64,000 bases of DNA from Himantopus leucocephalus (taxonomy: Eukaryota; Chordata; Aves; Charadriiformes; Recurvirostridae), in assembly GCA_003993805.1 (NCBI GenBank), contig RSEF01000001.1:65208812-65272811 (forward strand), read 5' to 3'. Made by a program: the position numbers and the translations under genes. Shown piece after piece: positions 1-43,292 of this stretch. The notes under the pieces were generated by a model. That model was not told the origin of the DNA and made no database searches. It worked only from the letters and a program-made list of their open reading frames with translations. How positions within the stretch are numbered: position 1 is the first letter of the stretch; every line of letters starts with the position of its first letter.

Positions 1-3000
1 CTGGATCTCCTAAACAGCAGTGCACAGCACTGCCACCATTCTAGTCAGATATGTACAAGGAATGACATGTCTCCTCTGGTTTAAAATTTACACAGAGTAT
101 ATACAAATAAAGCTATTCTATCAAGGTGCAAGTTTATTATTCTCTGGTGTGTTCCAACGAAGATTTCTTAAAAACCTTTACACAGACCCACCAGGAGAGT
201 TTACACAAAGTCAACATTTTGTCATAGTTCATTACGTAGGCTTTGTTCTGCAAGCTCCGGAATGGAAACTCCCATTACTTTCCCTTGGAGTTCTGCCTAT
301 GCACAGGACTGGATTTGGTAGACTACAGTCACGTCAAATATAATTTCCTCAACTTCGATGCATTTTTAACTGGGGTGAATTGGCACCATGTGGGTTTTTT
401 TCCAGGAAGTCATCAATCTCTATGAAATGAGGCAGGACATGTAACTGGACATCGGGGGGTTTGCAGTTCATGTGCCCAGTCCAACTTTCCTTGCTTTTGA
501 TGGGACTGTGGTATGTGAAGCTAGCACAGTTTGGCCCTAAGGGTATGGTTGGAAGTCCTTGGCACTATTTTACACTAGCTGACAGCAGGCAATGCCCTCA
601 AAGAAACTTTTAAAAAAAAAAACAAGACCAAATGTAATTTACTAAACAGTAAACATCAGACTGATCCACTAAACAGATGGATATGGAATGCAACTCGCCT
701 AAATTTAGAGCGGTTGGTGTTTTCTTAGGCAGGTCTAAATTCGTAAATATCTTTTCCACCCCATGCAGGCCTCATTCTGCAGCATGTACATATATGATGC
801 TTCTAATAAAGTCACTGGAAACGCAAAGGATGTGATCAACGAAAAGCCTACCCTCTTCCATTTGTCTTCAGCAAAAAACCACAAAATTGTGCAACTAACT
901 CGTGTAACATAAGTACATGTTTATGATCCCTGCTGAAGTCGGGCTGCTGTGTGCAATGACAGCAGGATTTGGCCTTCAGCCTTTATGGTGTACCAACCAC
1001 AACTGTGCAGATGACTGGATGGGAAATTATATCTGCTAGTGCATTAAAAAAACCCCACACAGCCTTGCAGTAACTCCCATTAAAGATTCCCACTGACTTC
1101 ATGAGAGAGAGAGAGAGTGCGAGCAGACTTTAACAAGTGCATGTTCTGCACCACGGCAGTCAAGTTTTTCAAAAATCTTTCTCTCATACCGTTTTCCTCC
1201 ATTTTGTAACTTGATTTTAACGAGGCGTTCAGAGCAGAGGCTTTGCACATGTCCTCTCAAACTAAGGGGAGTATTTTACACTAGAAACAAAGACCTGGTT
1301 AATTTTTCTCTGTTTCAGAGTAATACAATATTAAAAAACCCCAACTTGCTGGTCTCACGTGCTGCCCTGCCTTTGCACAGTGTTAATGAAATGACATCTA
1401 ACAATGACAAATGGATCGTAATCTCACCGGAGATTTTAAAAGGATCAGCATCAGACAGAACGGGGTTTCAGATAACCTAAGGTGCACTCAGAGAAGATGC
1501 TTTCAGAGTTTTCCCAAAGTTTATGCTGAAGACCTGATTATGTGACAGAACATGTAAAGCTTTCTGATCTTGCTGACTGAATACATTATCCTCAAGGGAA
1601 AATTATGTTCATTTTAAAAACAGTAATTAAAAAAATCGAAAGAAATCAAATACAAACACACATTTTAAAATAATGTTCAAGTTGTGGACAAAAGCTGCCG
1701 CTTCAGATTATGGCTGAGCTCCTCTATTTTTAATACATTCCCTTCTGCCTCATTTCAGAGTGCCCTAAGTTAGTGTCTTCAGTGGAAGGTTTTGCTCTGG
1801 AACATTAACAGCACGAAACAGGCAATTTTCAAAAGCATCTAACACACTTGAGAGACGGACACCTTCAAACAAGCTACAGGTGCATATCTCTCTTTTTGAG
1901 GAAAAATACTGGGTTCCAGAAACATTTGTATTTCTTTGTTGAAAAACATCTGCCATCCTATTGTCTATACTCTGTCTGTCTGCTATTTCATCCATTGTAA
2001 ATGGATAAGCAAAGGGGAAGAAAGTTTCACCTGTGTTGTTAATCGTAGATGACCTCAAACATGCCCGTGAAGCCCAAACCAGTATTTAAGCTACATCTGT
2101 GGGATGGAGGACAATATCTCTGTGTTTGTTGACGATTACTGTTGGGTTGTGTCATCTCTCATTTGTTTCTCAATAAAAAGTCAAGTGAAACCTTCCCATA
2201 AAACCCCAACAACAGACGACAGCAAACAAAACTACTCTGCTAGGGAAAAAAACCCAACAAACTCATATTGATCATCACAAATGCGAAACCACTCCTGGGT
2301 TTATATTGCACAAATTTGGAGTCTGCCTAAAAGCTGCACAAAATCAAGATTAGCTTGATGATCCCGCACCATTCTAGGAACAGTTTTATTTCTGGCACAT
2401 CTTCTTCTCTAGCTTTCATTCTTCTCTTCTAGCTTTAAGTTCAAAGACACCTCAGAGACAAGTGGGAGCGGATGTGAAGAGGGAGGAAGGAAGGAGAGAG
2501 TTGTCCCACAGACAGTGCTAGCTCTTCTGTCTTTTCAGGCTCGCGCTGGGATTTCCCCATTCAGCCATTCTTTTCAATGAACATAAACATAAAGATAGAA
2601 GCCCAGCCCTTCAGAAGCAGATGACAGAGGAAGGATCCCTTCCCCATTTAAAGATCAAGATTGCGCTTTCTAATTACAGATATGCATTTGACTTGGAAAC
2701 TGTGAGATGCGCCAAGACTTCAAAGGTGACATAGTATGAAAGAGAGATGGAAAACAGACCTAATCTGCAGACTAGAAAAATCAATGAAAAGTCTTCCAGC
2801 AATTTTAATGGGGCAAATTTCATCATGCTTTCATGTTTGGTTTGTGAATGATGTTATAGTACAATCTTAACTTGTATTTTTCCTAGAACGTTCATCTATC
2901 CTTCACTTAACATGTAAATTATTTCTTGAACCTTGTATCAAATATTTATAAATGCTAAACTAGGTACAAAGTGAAACCCGTTTGGGAAAGTGGAGCGGAG

Positions 3001-4094
3001 GGAGGTTTAGCTGCACTAATGGATATTGCATTAATGCTTAGCATCAAGGAAGGCTGACTGCCATTAACAAGAAATCTCATTACAAACATGATTTCACGCC
3101 TCATAACATATCCCGTAGATCTATTTACTGTCCATCTCTCTCTCTCGAACATACAAACACACAAAGATAACTATGGACAGAAAGCCCAAAGCACTGCATA
3201 TGCTTAATCTTTTCTTCGCAATAAAAAAAAACAACCAACACAGCAACAAAACCCACAAAGCAGCAGAAAACGCACAGCTCGAACGATACCGAACAGATTA
3301 TTTTACAATGTCCCTTCTGTCCTGAATGACTTAAGATGCTTTCCAGACTTCAACCTAATCAACAGCCTGCTCTGAGGATAACTAATGCCCAAATGGTATT
3401 ACAACAAGCTTTCAGATGAGCGGCACTGAAGGACACTGCAGTAGCCCACCTGTTACTGGGGGGTGGGCGGGGAGAATGTTTCCTGTGGTTTTTTTCTGCT
3501 GCTCTTCATTATATTATGATTCAAAACATACAGGGTCTCCATTCAAAAAATGCAATCCCTCTGCTGTGTGGTAGTTGGCAGAGTGAAGAGAGAGTGGGGA
3601 AAAAGAGCACTGACTTTATCTTGGGACTGTAAATAGCAGAGATGCATTATCCAACCTTTCACATAATGCTAAAGAGATCAGTAGAAGTAATGTCCTGCAC
3701 TGCAGAAAATGGGATTTACCTTTTTATTGTATTTCTTAATGCTCAGGCACCTCTATTCCCCACTGGTACAGCACATATGGCTACACAGCAGCCGCAACAC
3801 TCCAAGAAATACAGACAGGACACAACATACTGGTCAAAATGTACTGATGGGTCTTAAGTCAGTCAAGTTTTTCTAGTATTAATTGGAATTTAGCCAGGAA
3901 CATGAGGTCCAAAAGCTCTCAGATACTTTCCTTTAGTCCTTGTATTCTTCCGTGTACAAACATGAACTCACAACTCGAGGAAGACGGTGCATTTTACCAC
4001 GTCCCCAAATGGCACAATTAGTCACTGCCTCAATAATTGCACGGCAAAAATCAGTTCCCAAGGTATTGAACTGACTGTCCCAAATTTGTTTATC

Positions 4095-4165
4095 AGTGGT
4101 CTACCCAGGCTTGAGCAGGTTAAGCAGGGTACTGGATCAAGTGAATGCTTGGACGCTGGGGAAGC
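4095..4165 (+). repeat. Possible 5S rRNA-derived ancient SINE (AmnSINE1-like)
   Basis: The sequence GGTTAAGCAGGGT followed by AGTGAATGCTTGGA and GCTGGGGAA parallels the 3' half of vertebrate 5S rRNA (GCTAAGCAGGGT, TTAGTACTTGGATGGGA, CCTGGGAA). The match is broken by small gaps. 5S-derived SINEs such as AmnSINE1 are known as old, sometimes conserved elements in amniotes. The promoter half is not recognisable, so a decayed partial copy is the best reading. Confidence 0.35.
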
Positions 4166-7100
4166 AGCTTTCATTCTGATGAGACTCCAGGGGCTTCCCA
4201 TCCTCCTACCTTCCACCCCGGTGTGGCGCAGCCAGCGCTGGGGCACAGGGGCCCTCCGACCAAGCTCAGGAGCAAATCTCAGCCCGCATATGTGCTGCAA
4301 GCTCTTTAAACACCAAGCAGAACAGAGAGAAGCTGACTTCGGAAAGGCTCATTTGAAAGCCTCACACACAGTAAGCTATAGGACAGTCAATTTATCCACT
4401 GCTGGGAAGGGGAAAGGGTAAGGCTGGGCTCTCTTGAACCTGTGGCTTGAACAAGTCCAGATGTTCTGAACCATGTTAATCCGTCCCTGCCAGAACATAT
4501 GAGGTGTTAAGGCTTTGACCTTAATTAATTAAAATGACCTCCCAGCGTACTGGCTTTTTCTAAGGTGGCTGTCTTTTTATTTTGTCTGAGCATCTCTATT
4601 TTCTAATGTGGCTTATTTTAAACCATGAATTATTTCTGATTGGGTATTTCAGAGAGCTTTTTTTCCCCTGTCTTTGTTTGCTTGAGAAAGGCAATAAGAA
4701 ACAAGATTGCCTCTCACTGCGCTGGGCAAAGCCGAGTAATGGAAGTTTTAATGAAAACACAGCAGCAGAGATGATGGGAAGTGGAAAGACCAAAGTTAAC
4801 CACACACAAAGGGGTTCAGGCAAATTCTCTCTTGCAGCTGCAGCAGTGGAGATATTTATAAGGACAAAGAAAAGCTACCAATTGCTAGAGCTCCATGGCC
4901 GTATCTGAGCACTGGGACCGAGCAAACCCTCCACATGAGCATTGCTGAGACCAGAGCCAAATGGGCTGGTTGGGGATGCTGAGCAAGGGGAGGGAGGTGG
5001 GGCTGCTTCCTCCTCTCCTCCTGCCCTGTCCTCTGCCCTTCCCTCCCCTTTGGCTTCATGGGAACTCCGCGTTGGAGAACAAATGAAGCAGGAAATAGGA
5101 AATGCTATACCTCTGAAATTCAAGGCAAAGATCTGGGGTTAGACATTTAAACTCTTGTACCTAGTCCTTTTCCCTTACTGAGACCTCTTCATTAGCGTGC
5201 CATCCAACAGGGACAGAAATCTATGCCTACTCTAAGCCTTCCCGTTCATGCAGTGTCATCGCCTCTGCAGGATGAAAGAACAAAACTGTAAGCCCAAAGA
5301 AGGATGAAAAATGCCTCTCCAAAGGAAAACAAACACTAAAATTGCTGTTCTGGTACATCACATACAATCAGGTGGACAGATTTAGCCAACTAAAGAGCAT
5401 AGCTTGCAAACAACACGACATTTGTAGAATTTAACCTATCCAGCCAATGCAAACTCTTGCAAGTTGCTGCCATGTCTCCTGGGCATTTTAGTGACGAGCA
5501 GTCCAAGCAAAGCACAAAAAGCATCGTCTACCGAGACTATCCTAACTTGAGGAGAATGTGAGATACCACATTTGAACCTTCTGCATGCGCCTAAGATAAA
5601 TCCACAGTAGGGCCATCCACGGCTGTTCCATGCAAGAAGCCTTGAACCAAGAATGACAATTTAATGGCAACAAAAAGAAATTGAGTACCCTCCTCTTATC
5701 CACACCGAGCTTGCTTCCCCAGTTCTTAGGCTCACTGAAGGCAGCTGACAAATGGCCGTTAGCTTCTGCGGGTTTCCAGATTTTCCTTCTGCTTTGGGCA
5801 CTGTGTTTGTAACGTTTTCAGCAGCGGTCTCATTGAACTCACGGATCATTGACTCCCAGCTGAAGACTCAGCTTCACTACTTTTTGCCCTTGGAGGCCAG
5901 TTGTATATGGTAGGTCAGGTGCAATTCTGCTGAAATGTGATAATCTGGTCAGAGCGGGCAGCCTCAATTTTCACCCACTGAGATAATGGGCCTTGCCTCC
6001 AAATAAATAGCAAGTTAAAAAATAAAAAACATTAATTTTGCTATAAATGTATGGAGCATGTGATCTGCAGTGCTACAAGTTAAGAGATACAAACGTTGTT
6101 CTTATAGGCAGACATCTAAAATTAGTGATGTTCTCGTCTATGGGGTTTCAGATATAATTTGAGTGCTATTTCAAGGCTAACTTTCAGCAAGCTAATTTAT
6201 TAAATACTAGGACAAATCCTAAGCAGCCTTTTTAATGCTTATGTATTTCAACATCTCTGGGCCAGGGGATGAAAGCATCATCAGGCCCTTCATTTCTGTA
6301 AAGCACTCGCAGAGCCTCACATCAAAGACACTCTGTCAAACTAACTTCAAGTCTTTGACTTTAGGTAACTCTTGTTCATAAAAAAAATAAAAAAATAATC
6401 CACCAACTTCAGAGGCAGCTTTAGCGAATGCAGGCTTCAAGATGTCATCTTTCAGCAATATTTTTAAGACAGAGTCAGCTCCTGAGGGACACTGAATACC
6501 TGCAACAGACTTCGACAAGTTCTGCAGGTTCTTGGCTTCTCCTAGGATTTAACCCATAGACAAGAGTGCTAGGAATGGCTTTTTCTCTAGGATGGCCTGA
6601 GCCTTGCCTTGAGTATGTGGATGTGTGAACTTTAACACCACCTGTACTTTTCTTGAACATAAAAAACCCCATTTAAACAGGGCCTGCATACCTGAATCTC
6701 TCAGATCTAGTTGCATCACATGCTGCAACAGAACCCTCTTCTGATTTTGGACAGGTATGGGGAGGGAAGAAGAGATGCCCCTTCTTTTTTTCTCACCACA
6801 CCACCTCAGAGCAGTTTATTTCAGTACAGACTGAGGATTTCCCTTTTTCTTTTAATCTTCAAAGAGCAACACGTCGTGCTACGCTCTGAAACAAAACCAG
6901 AATTTCCAAAAGCCTCCAGCACACCACACACTGCAGCCCATCCAGGGCTTGGGCAACGCTTGGTATGAAGCCAGTGGCCAGTGGATATTCAATACAAAAA
7001 GGCTCAGTGTCAAAAGCAGCACGTGGAGGATTCAGCAAGCAGCTCTCATTAGTGCCAACAGGAGCCTGGCCACTAAGCCTTCACACCTCTTTAAAGATGT

Positions 7101-8119
7101 TTCCTCTGTCTTTAATAGACATTAGCACAAATCTACTCTGAAGCTGAGACCGAGCAGGCAAAAGTTTTAGCTGGGAACAAAAAAGTCTCAGCCGTTAGAA
7201 AGCTGGCCCTTTTCCAGAACGGAGAGCATCTGGCCACCAGCTGTGTTTAGAGGACAGCAGGCGTAAGGAACAGATCAGGGAAAAATCTGAGAAACAAGTA
7301 GACAGTGCTGAAATTTGTCGTGAAAAGAATACCAGCCTTCCTCTGTGATGTCCAAAACCTTTGCCCTCCTACATTCCCCATCCTTTTCTCTTCCCAGCTC
7401 TCAAACCAATTATTGGAAAATGGCCCATTCAGGAGAACACAGATACCCTTTCTGAGCTTGGGAAGGAATCCAGCAGGGCTCTAGAGTAAAAAAACGGGGA
7501 AGTGTGGAAACTGGCAGCACGTGAGGGAAAAGCGGAAATGTGAGGGAATTCTGGAAACTAAGGGAGGACATTGTAGAGAGGCAGAAGGAAAGATCTGCCG
7601 TGAGGCAGGGGGCAGGATGCCTGTTAAGTCCTCAAATATTACAGCAGTGGATTAGTATAAAAAAAGACAGATGGAAAGGAACGGAAACAGCCCTTCACTC
7701 ATTACAGGCTGGAAAGTTATGATTTAAAAGAAAAAAAAACAACAAAGAAAATCACTGTTTTTTCTAAGGATGTTTTAAAGTTTTCTATTTCACCTAGATT
7801 GGAGGTAATATTTTCCCTCACAATTTGTAAATTACTGCAACTCATACAAAGACTAAAGACGCAGAAGGCTTTTTATTTTCTAAGATAATACCATCTCTCT
7901 TAAAAAATGCTAATAAAACACCCTGCTGGAAATAGCCTTATCTGATAGGGATGGTATTCATGGGCACCCACTGAAACTCACACTGCTTTTTAGATTAAAT
8001 TGACAATGGAGTCCCCCCCCCTCCCCCCTCAGCCCCAGATTAATGGAATGAAGAATCCATGCATGAAGCCACATACATTAAAGCCTGGAGATTATGAAAC
8101 AGGCTAGAAGACAGGATCA

Positions 8120-8972
8120 GAATTGCAATTGATCTTGATGAAGTGGGGAAATTACCCCAATTAAAGCAGTACGAATTTAATAGAGACAAGTTGAAAGTGC
8201 TATACTTTGGAAGGTATAGTAAACAAATGCACAAATAAAAGCGGGAACTCCTGGGAAAGCAGCAGTGAATCACCCAGGAATTGTAACAGAAGACAGTCTA
8301 AATCAGAGTCAGCCACGGGATGCTCTTGTAGAAAATATTTTCTGATATGCTGTACACAAACCTCAGGAGACTCTGCTTTGCTTGTTACTGTATAAAACCC
8401 CTGCTGGGGTTCTGCATTTTGGGGAAACTGGGGAGTCGTGAGGGGAATGGCAGCAAAAATCAGAGACCTAGAAAATACTAGCAAGGGAACTAGGAAAGAC
8501 TTATACTACTGAGGAAAGTAGGATTGTTCCTCTCATACACAGTATAATCTTGTAAGAGGATCTTGTAAGATCATCTGTTCTTCCTGTCGATCAAGGCTTG
8601 AAGGAAAAGTGGCTCAATTTGCAGTAAATTCCAAACAGTCTCTTAGGAAAACCTTCCAATTATGAGGATTCTGAAGATCGTGGATTGCCATCGCTGGACG
8701 TTTCAAGAGCCTGTAGGCTGTTTGGTACGGTTCAGCTAGACCTCACCCAGCCTCATGGCAGGAGAGGTGGGCTAAAATTGTGGTTTTCAAACTCTGGTCT
8801 GTGGATCCACAAGTGTCTGCTGACTACTTTCAGGAGAAATGAATGCCAGGGTTACACAGGGGCTGGCTCTTCTGCTGGCAAAAGTGATGTGAGTCACAGG
8901 TCGAAAAAGAATTGGAAGTCGTGATTTTTTTTAAGGTTCCTTTCAGCTATACATCTATGACTTTGGGATTAC
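8120..8972 (+). mobile_element. Ancient CR1/L3-type LINE, 3' part
   Basis: Read on the plus strand, 8120-8520 decodes in pieces to the end of a CR1/L3 reverse transcriptase ORF: EFNRDKLKVLYFGRYSKQMH, then the region that in the consensus reads as a glycine-isoleucine-rich stretch and LVRPHLEYC, here broken by stops and small gaps. Beyond it the sequence resembles the 3' end of these elements (GATTGCCATCGCTGGACGTT, then TTTCAAGAGC, and a final CTATGACTTTGGGATT). About 140 bp near 8784-8920 does not fit and may be an insertion or diverged sequence. The copy is inactive. Confidence 0.6.
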
Positions 8973-10504
8973 CAATGGTTTGAAGGGTGAAAGTTACTCC
9001 CTTATACATCAACAGCCACAATCCCTTCCTGTAACAGCTCTGAACGACAGGTTCCTGGGGCTTGTTCTCTCCTACCACTTGCTAGACACTAGCAAAGCAG
9101 ATCTTGCAGCAGCAGTGGATGCCACGCTTTCTGTCAAGCTCAGCCACCCAGATTCACAAGCCCCTGGAGGAGCAACGGGACACACGGATGCGTGGGCTGA
9201 CACAGCTCTGCTGGCAGCCTCGCACAGTGTGTGTTTGGAGCCACCTGCACTTTGTTGCTACAGCCTTTGGCTCATGTTTGCCTTTGAGTGCCCAAAGCCG
9301 GTGACCACTCAGTTCACGTACGGCCACCAAAGGACATCTTAAGCCCTTTATCTCTGAAACAAAACCAGTGAATGTTACCACAGGTACCAGATACTCTCAG
9401 CTCATCAGTCTCAACTCATCAGAACAACTAGCACAGAGTTTTCAGTCTTTCCTTCCTCATGAGTCCTAGGCAGGGTCCTACAAATGCTCAAAAGACATCA
9501 CCTTCCAGGGGCAGCCTGTGCACACAGGACTTTACATCTCCTTACCAAAAGCACAGTTAGTATTTGAGCTAGAAACAGGGGCACACCACTTGTGGCTATC
9601 ATTATAGCATTAGACACCAGACTGCCTATCTACGAGTATACCTGTGGGCATGTTTCCCAGATGAAGCTATTTTGCCTCTGGTTATAGGTGTCTGCAACTC
9701 CCGACAACTTCACTAGGCACTATGCATGTACCCAAGGGAAAAATGTTAATATCATGATTATTGTCTGAAAAACTTTGCTATTTTAAACCATGAAGCTGTG
9801 GGGTGAGGTCTGCTGCTATCTACTTATCATTGTCATGGAAGGATGGGTTTCCACGGATGAGGAGGCACACCAAACAACGAGAAGAACCCCTGTGTGTTGC
9901 TGTTGCATCAACCATGGTCTTGCTTCTCTAAGATCACAACATTCACATAGAAGTTGCCATTACCTAAATGTTCCAGACAACATCTTGTGTGAACATCTAC
10001 TATGCAGAAAAAAAAAAGTCTAATTGACTGACCTGCTGTGTCTCTGCGACATTAGTGGCAGTTTAGACATTTTTGTAATTTGTTGCAGAAACTGTGGAGA
10101 TTTTAAAAGACCAAGCGCACAGGAGGATTTACACCTCAGAGTCATAAAACAGCTTCCTACTGTGTTGATAACTAAAGCCAAAACTGTGTTCTCTGAGCAT
10201 GCCAAAAGCTATCAACATGGAAGAGCACCCGACGTAGATACTTCAACAAAAGAACAAGAGGTTAACATGCACTGTCAAAATAAAACTTCTGAAGTCTATG
10301 AACTGGGCACAGTTTCTGCACGGCATGCTAGAAAATAAATGTATTAATGTCACTTTGCCATGGAGAAGGCAACATCTTTGCCTACTTCTTATTGTGGTTT
10401 TCAGAGACAGAGCATCAGGACTGTTGTGGCACAGAGCAGATTTGTCTTGCTAACAATTCGCTGCAAAATAAATGAAGCATTGACATTAAATCACACCCCT
10501 CTGT

Positions 10505-10590
10505 CCCACCCCCCCCCCAACCCCTGCATTGTAGACAACCTATACATTCTCAGGATACAGTGAGAAATCATTCTATAGTACATATTTAAT
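10505..10590 (-). terminator. ABTB3: Candidate distal poly(A) site of ABTB3
   Basis: On the minus strand ATTAAA (10590-10585) is followed by an AT-rich stretch, then a TGT-containing stretch and a G-rich element (10524-10505: GGGG, TT, ten G, T, GGG). The spacing of about 60 nt and the order (hexamer, cleavage zone, G-rich downstream element) match a mammalian or avian poly(A) site. Apart from the AATAAA at 11762-11767, I saw no other strong hexamer on this strand between about 9300 and the stop codon. Confidence 0.5.
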
Positions 10591-11791
10591 TATAATTTAA
10601 AAAAGTCTAACTCGGACACAATCTCCGAGTGTCCGAGTAGACAAAGCAAAGTATTGACACATTACTGAAGTAAAGATCTGTTATTGTCCCTTCACTGTCA
10701 CAAACAGAAATCAGCATCTCGAGAAGGGTCTCTCTGGGGGTATCATATCACAACCAATTGCACCAAATAAAAAAATATGCTAATTTCACAAATGAAGTTT
10801 GACAAGAAGTAACATTGCATTTGTCTTGGCGAAACGAAGCACAAACATAACATTTCACGGGTACAGTTACCATGCAAATGCATGTTGAGTTTGTCATTGT
10901 TTTTAACCCCAAATCACAAGTAGCATGCAGTTCTCCTGCCCCCCCCCAACTACTGTATTAGAGATAGTCTGGGTAATGTACCTCTTCGGTGTAACCATAG
11001 CCTGTTAGGCAAGATTATACCACCCTAGGAAAGAATACAAGCAAAACTTGATCATATGTATGTTTGCACAACGTACATTTTACCATTAAAAAAAACCCGA
11101 AACACGTTACATATGTTCTCAAACACAGCTCTGTTGAAAATGAAATTTTAAGCTTAAGAAATAGTTTTTAAACTACAAGGCCACCCCATTATTTTTTTAT
11201 GAACAATTTAAAAAGTTCCCACCCCTAAAAATCTGCCAGTATATTTCCTCAGCTGTAACAGTCTTACCCACTCTCTAATACAGTTGATCTTTGCTTGACA
11301 GCAATAACAGTTCTTACATTTCTTAAATGCACGAGATAATGGACTCCGGGATAGATATAGTTCTTAAATGTGTAACACTGGAACAAATCCGCCTTAAATG
11401 ATTAATTGGTCAATTCGGGTGCTCCCCAGCACCACCGCTCAGGCAGGCGCTTCTGCTGTTCACTGATGTGAGTTCTGGCTTTTGTTGGCATCGAGCTCCA
11501 CGACCACACACGTGTGTTCAGAATTTGAGTACAACAGCGATGCACTGGATACTCTTGTACCCCGTTTGCTCAAAAACATAGTGGAGCGTTGTTTTCTGTA
11601 TTCCCTCATCCAAACAGGGCAGCAGCCCCAGCGCAGCACCTTTGGCCAACACAGAACTATTTGGATGCAAAGTAGAATTTTTACATTTTTTTTTTTTGTA
11701 GTTGTTTAAGCAACTGCAACGGGTTTAAGCAACTGCAACAGCAGACTTAACTTGCAGGGTCTTTATTAGAGGGTTACCATCTTCCTCAGCT
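10565..11791 (-). other. ABTB3: Probable 3' UTR of ABTB3
   Basis: This stretch follows the stop codon with no recognisable repeat or ORF of note. It is AT-rich. An AATAAA on the minus strand sits only 25 nt after the stop (11762-11767), with TATAAA overlapping the stop itself. A second, better-framed signal, ATTAAA, lies at 10585-10590. The far end at about 10565 is set by assuming cleavage 15-25 nt after that ATTAAA. Just after the stop, the 16-mer TTTAAGCAACTGCAAC (plus-strand reading) occurs twice, at 11705-11720 and 11724-11739. The length of about 1.2 kb is inferred. Confidence 0.6.
10605..10642 (-). other. Perfect-stem hairpin near the 3' end of the UTR
   Basis: Plus-strand reading: GTCTAACTCGGACAC (10605-10619), a nine-base spacer, then GTGTCCGAGTAGAC (10629-10642). 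The two arms are exact reverse complements over 14 bp apart from one unpaired A in the left arm. In the minus-strand transcript this hairpin would lie 15 nt before the ATTAAA poly(A) signal. The stem is too short for a typical microRNA precursor. Confidence 0.75.

Positions 11792-43292
<31,501 letters not shown>

Larger units (their letters stand above)
1..10504. other. Intergenic DNA downstream of ABTB3
   Basis: No exon with consistent splice sites and no family-like protein was recognised. In human, the next gene past ABTB3 in the direction of transcription is PWP1 as I recall. No PWP1-like (WD40) sequence was seen here, so the next gene presumably lies before position 1. The stretch holds an old LINE (about 8120-8972), a possible 5S-derived SINE (about 4095-4165), a short GA run (1104-1116), a C run (about 8012-8026) and a tandem 14-mer (9395-9422). 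Confidence 0.7.

Noticed and set aside
1..10504. Search for PWP1 or another neighbour gene
   Set aside because: No spliced coding sequence, no WD40-type residues and no paired splice sites with consistent phase were seen.
10605..10642. Hairpin considered as a microRNA precursor
   Set aside because: The stem is only 14 bp and the flanks do not extend the pairing, too short for Drosha and Dicer processing.
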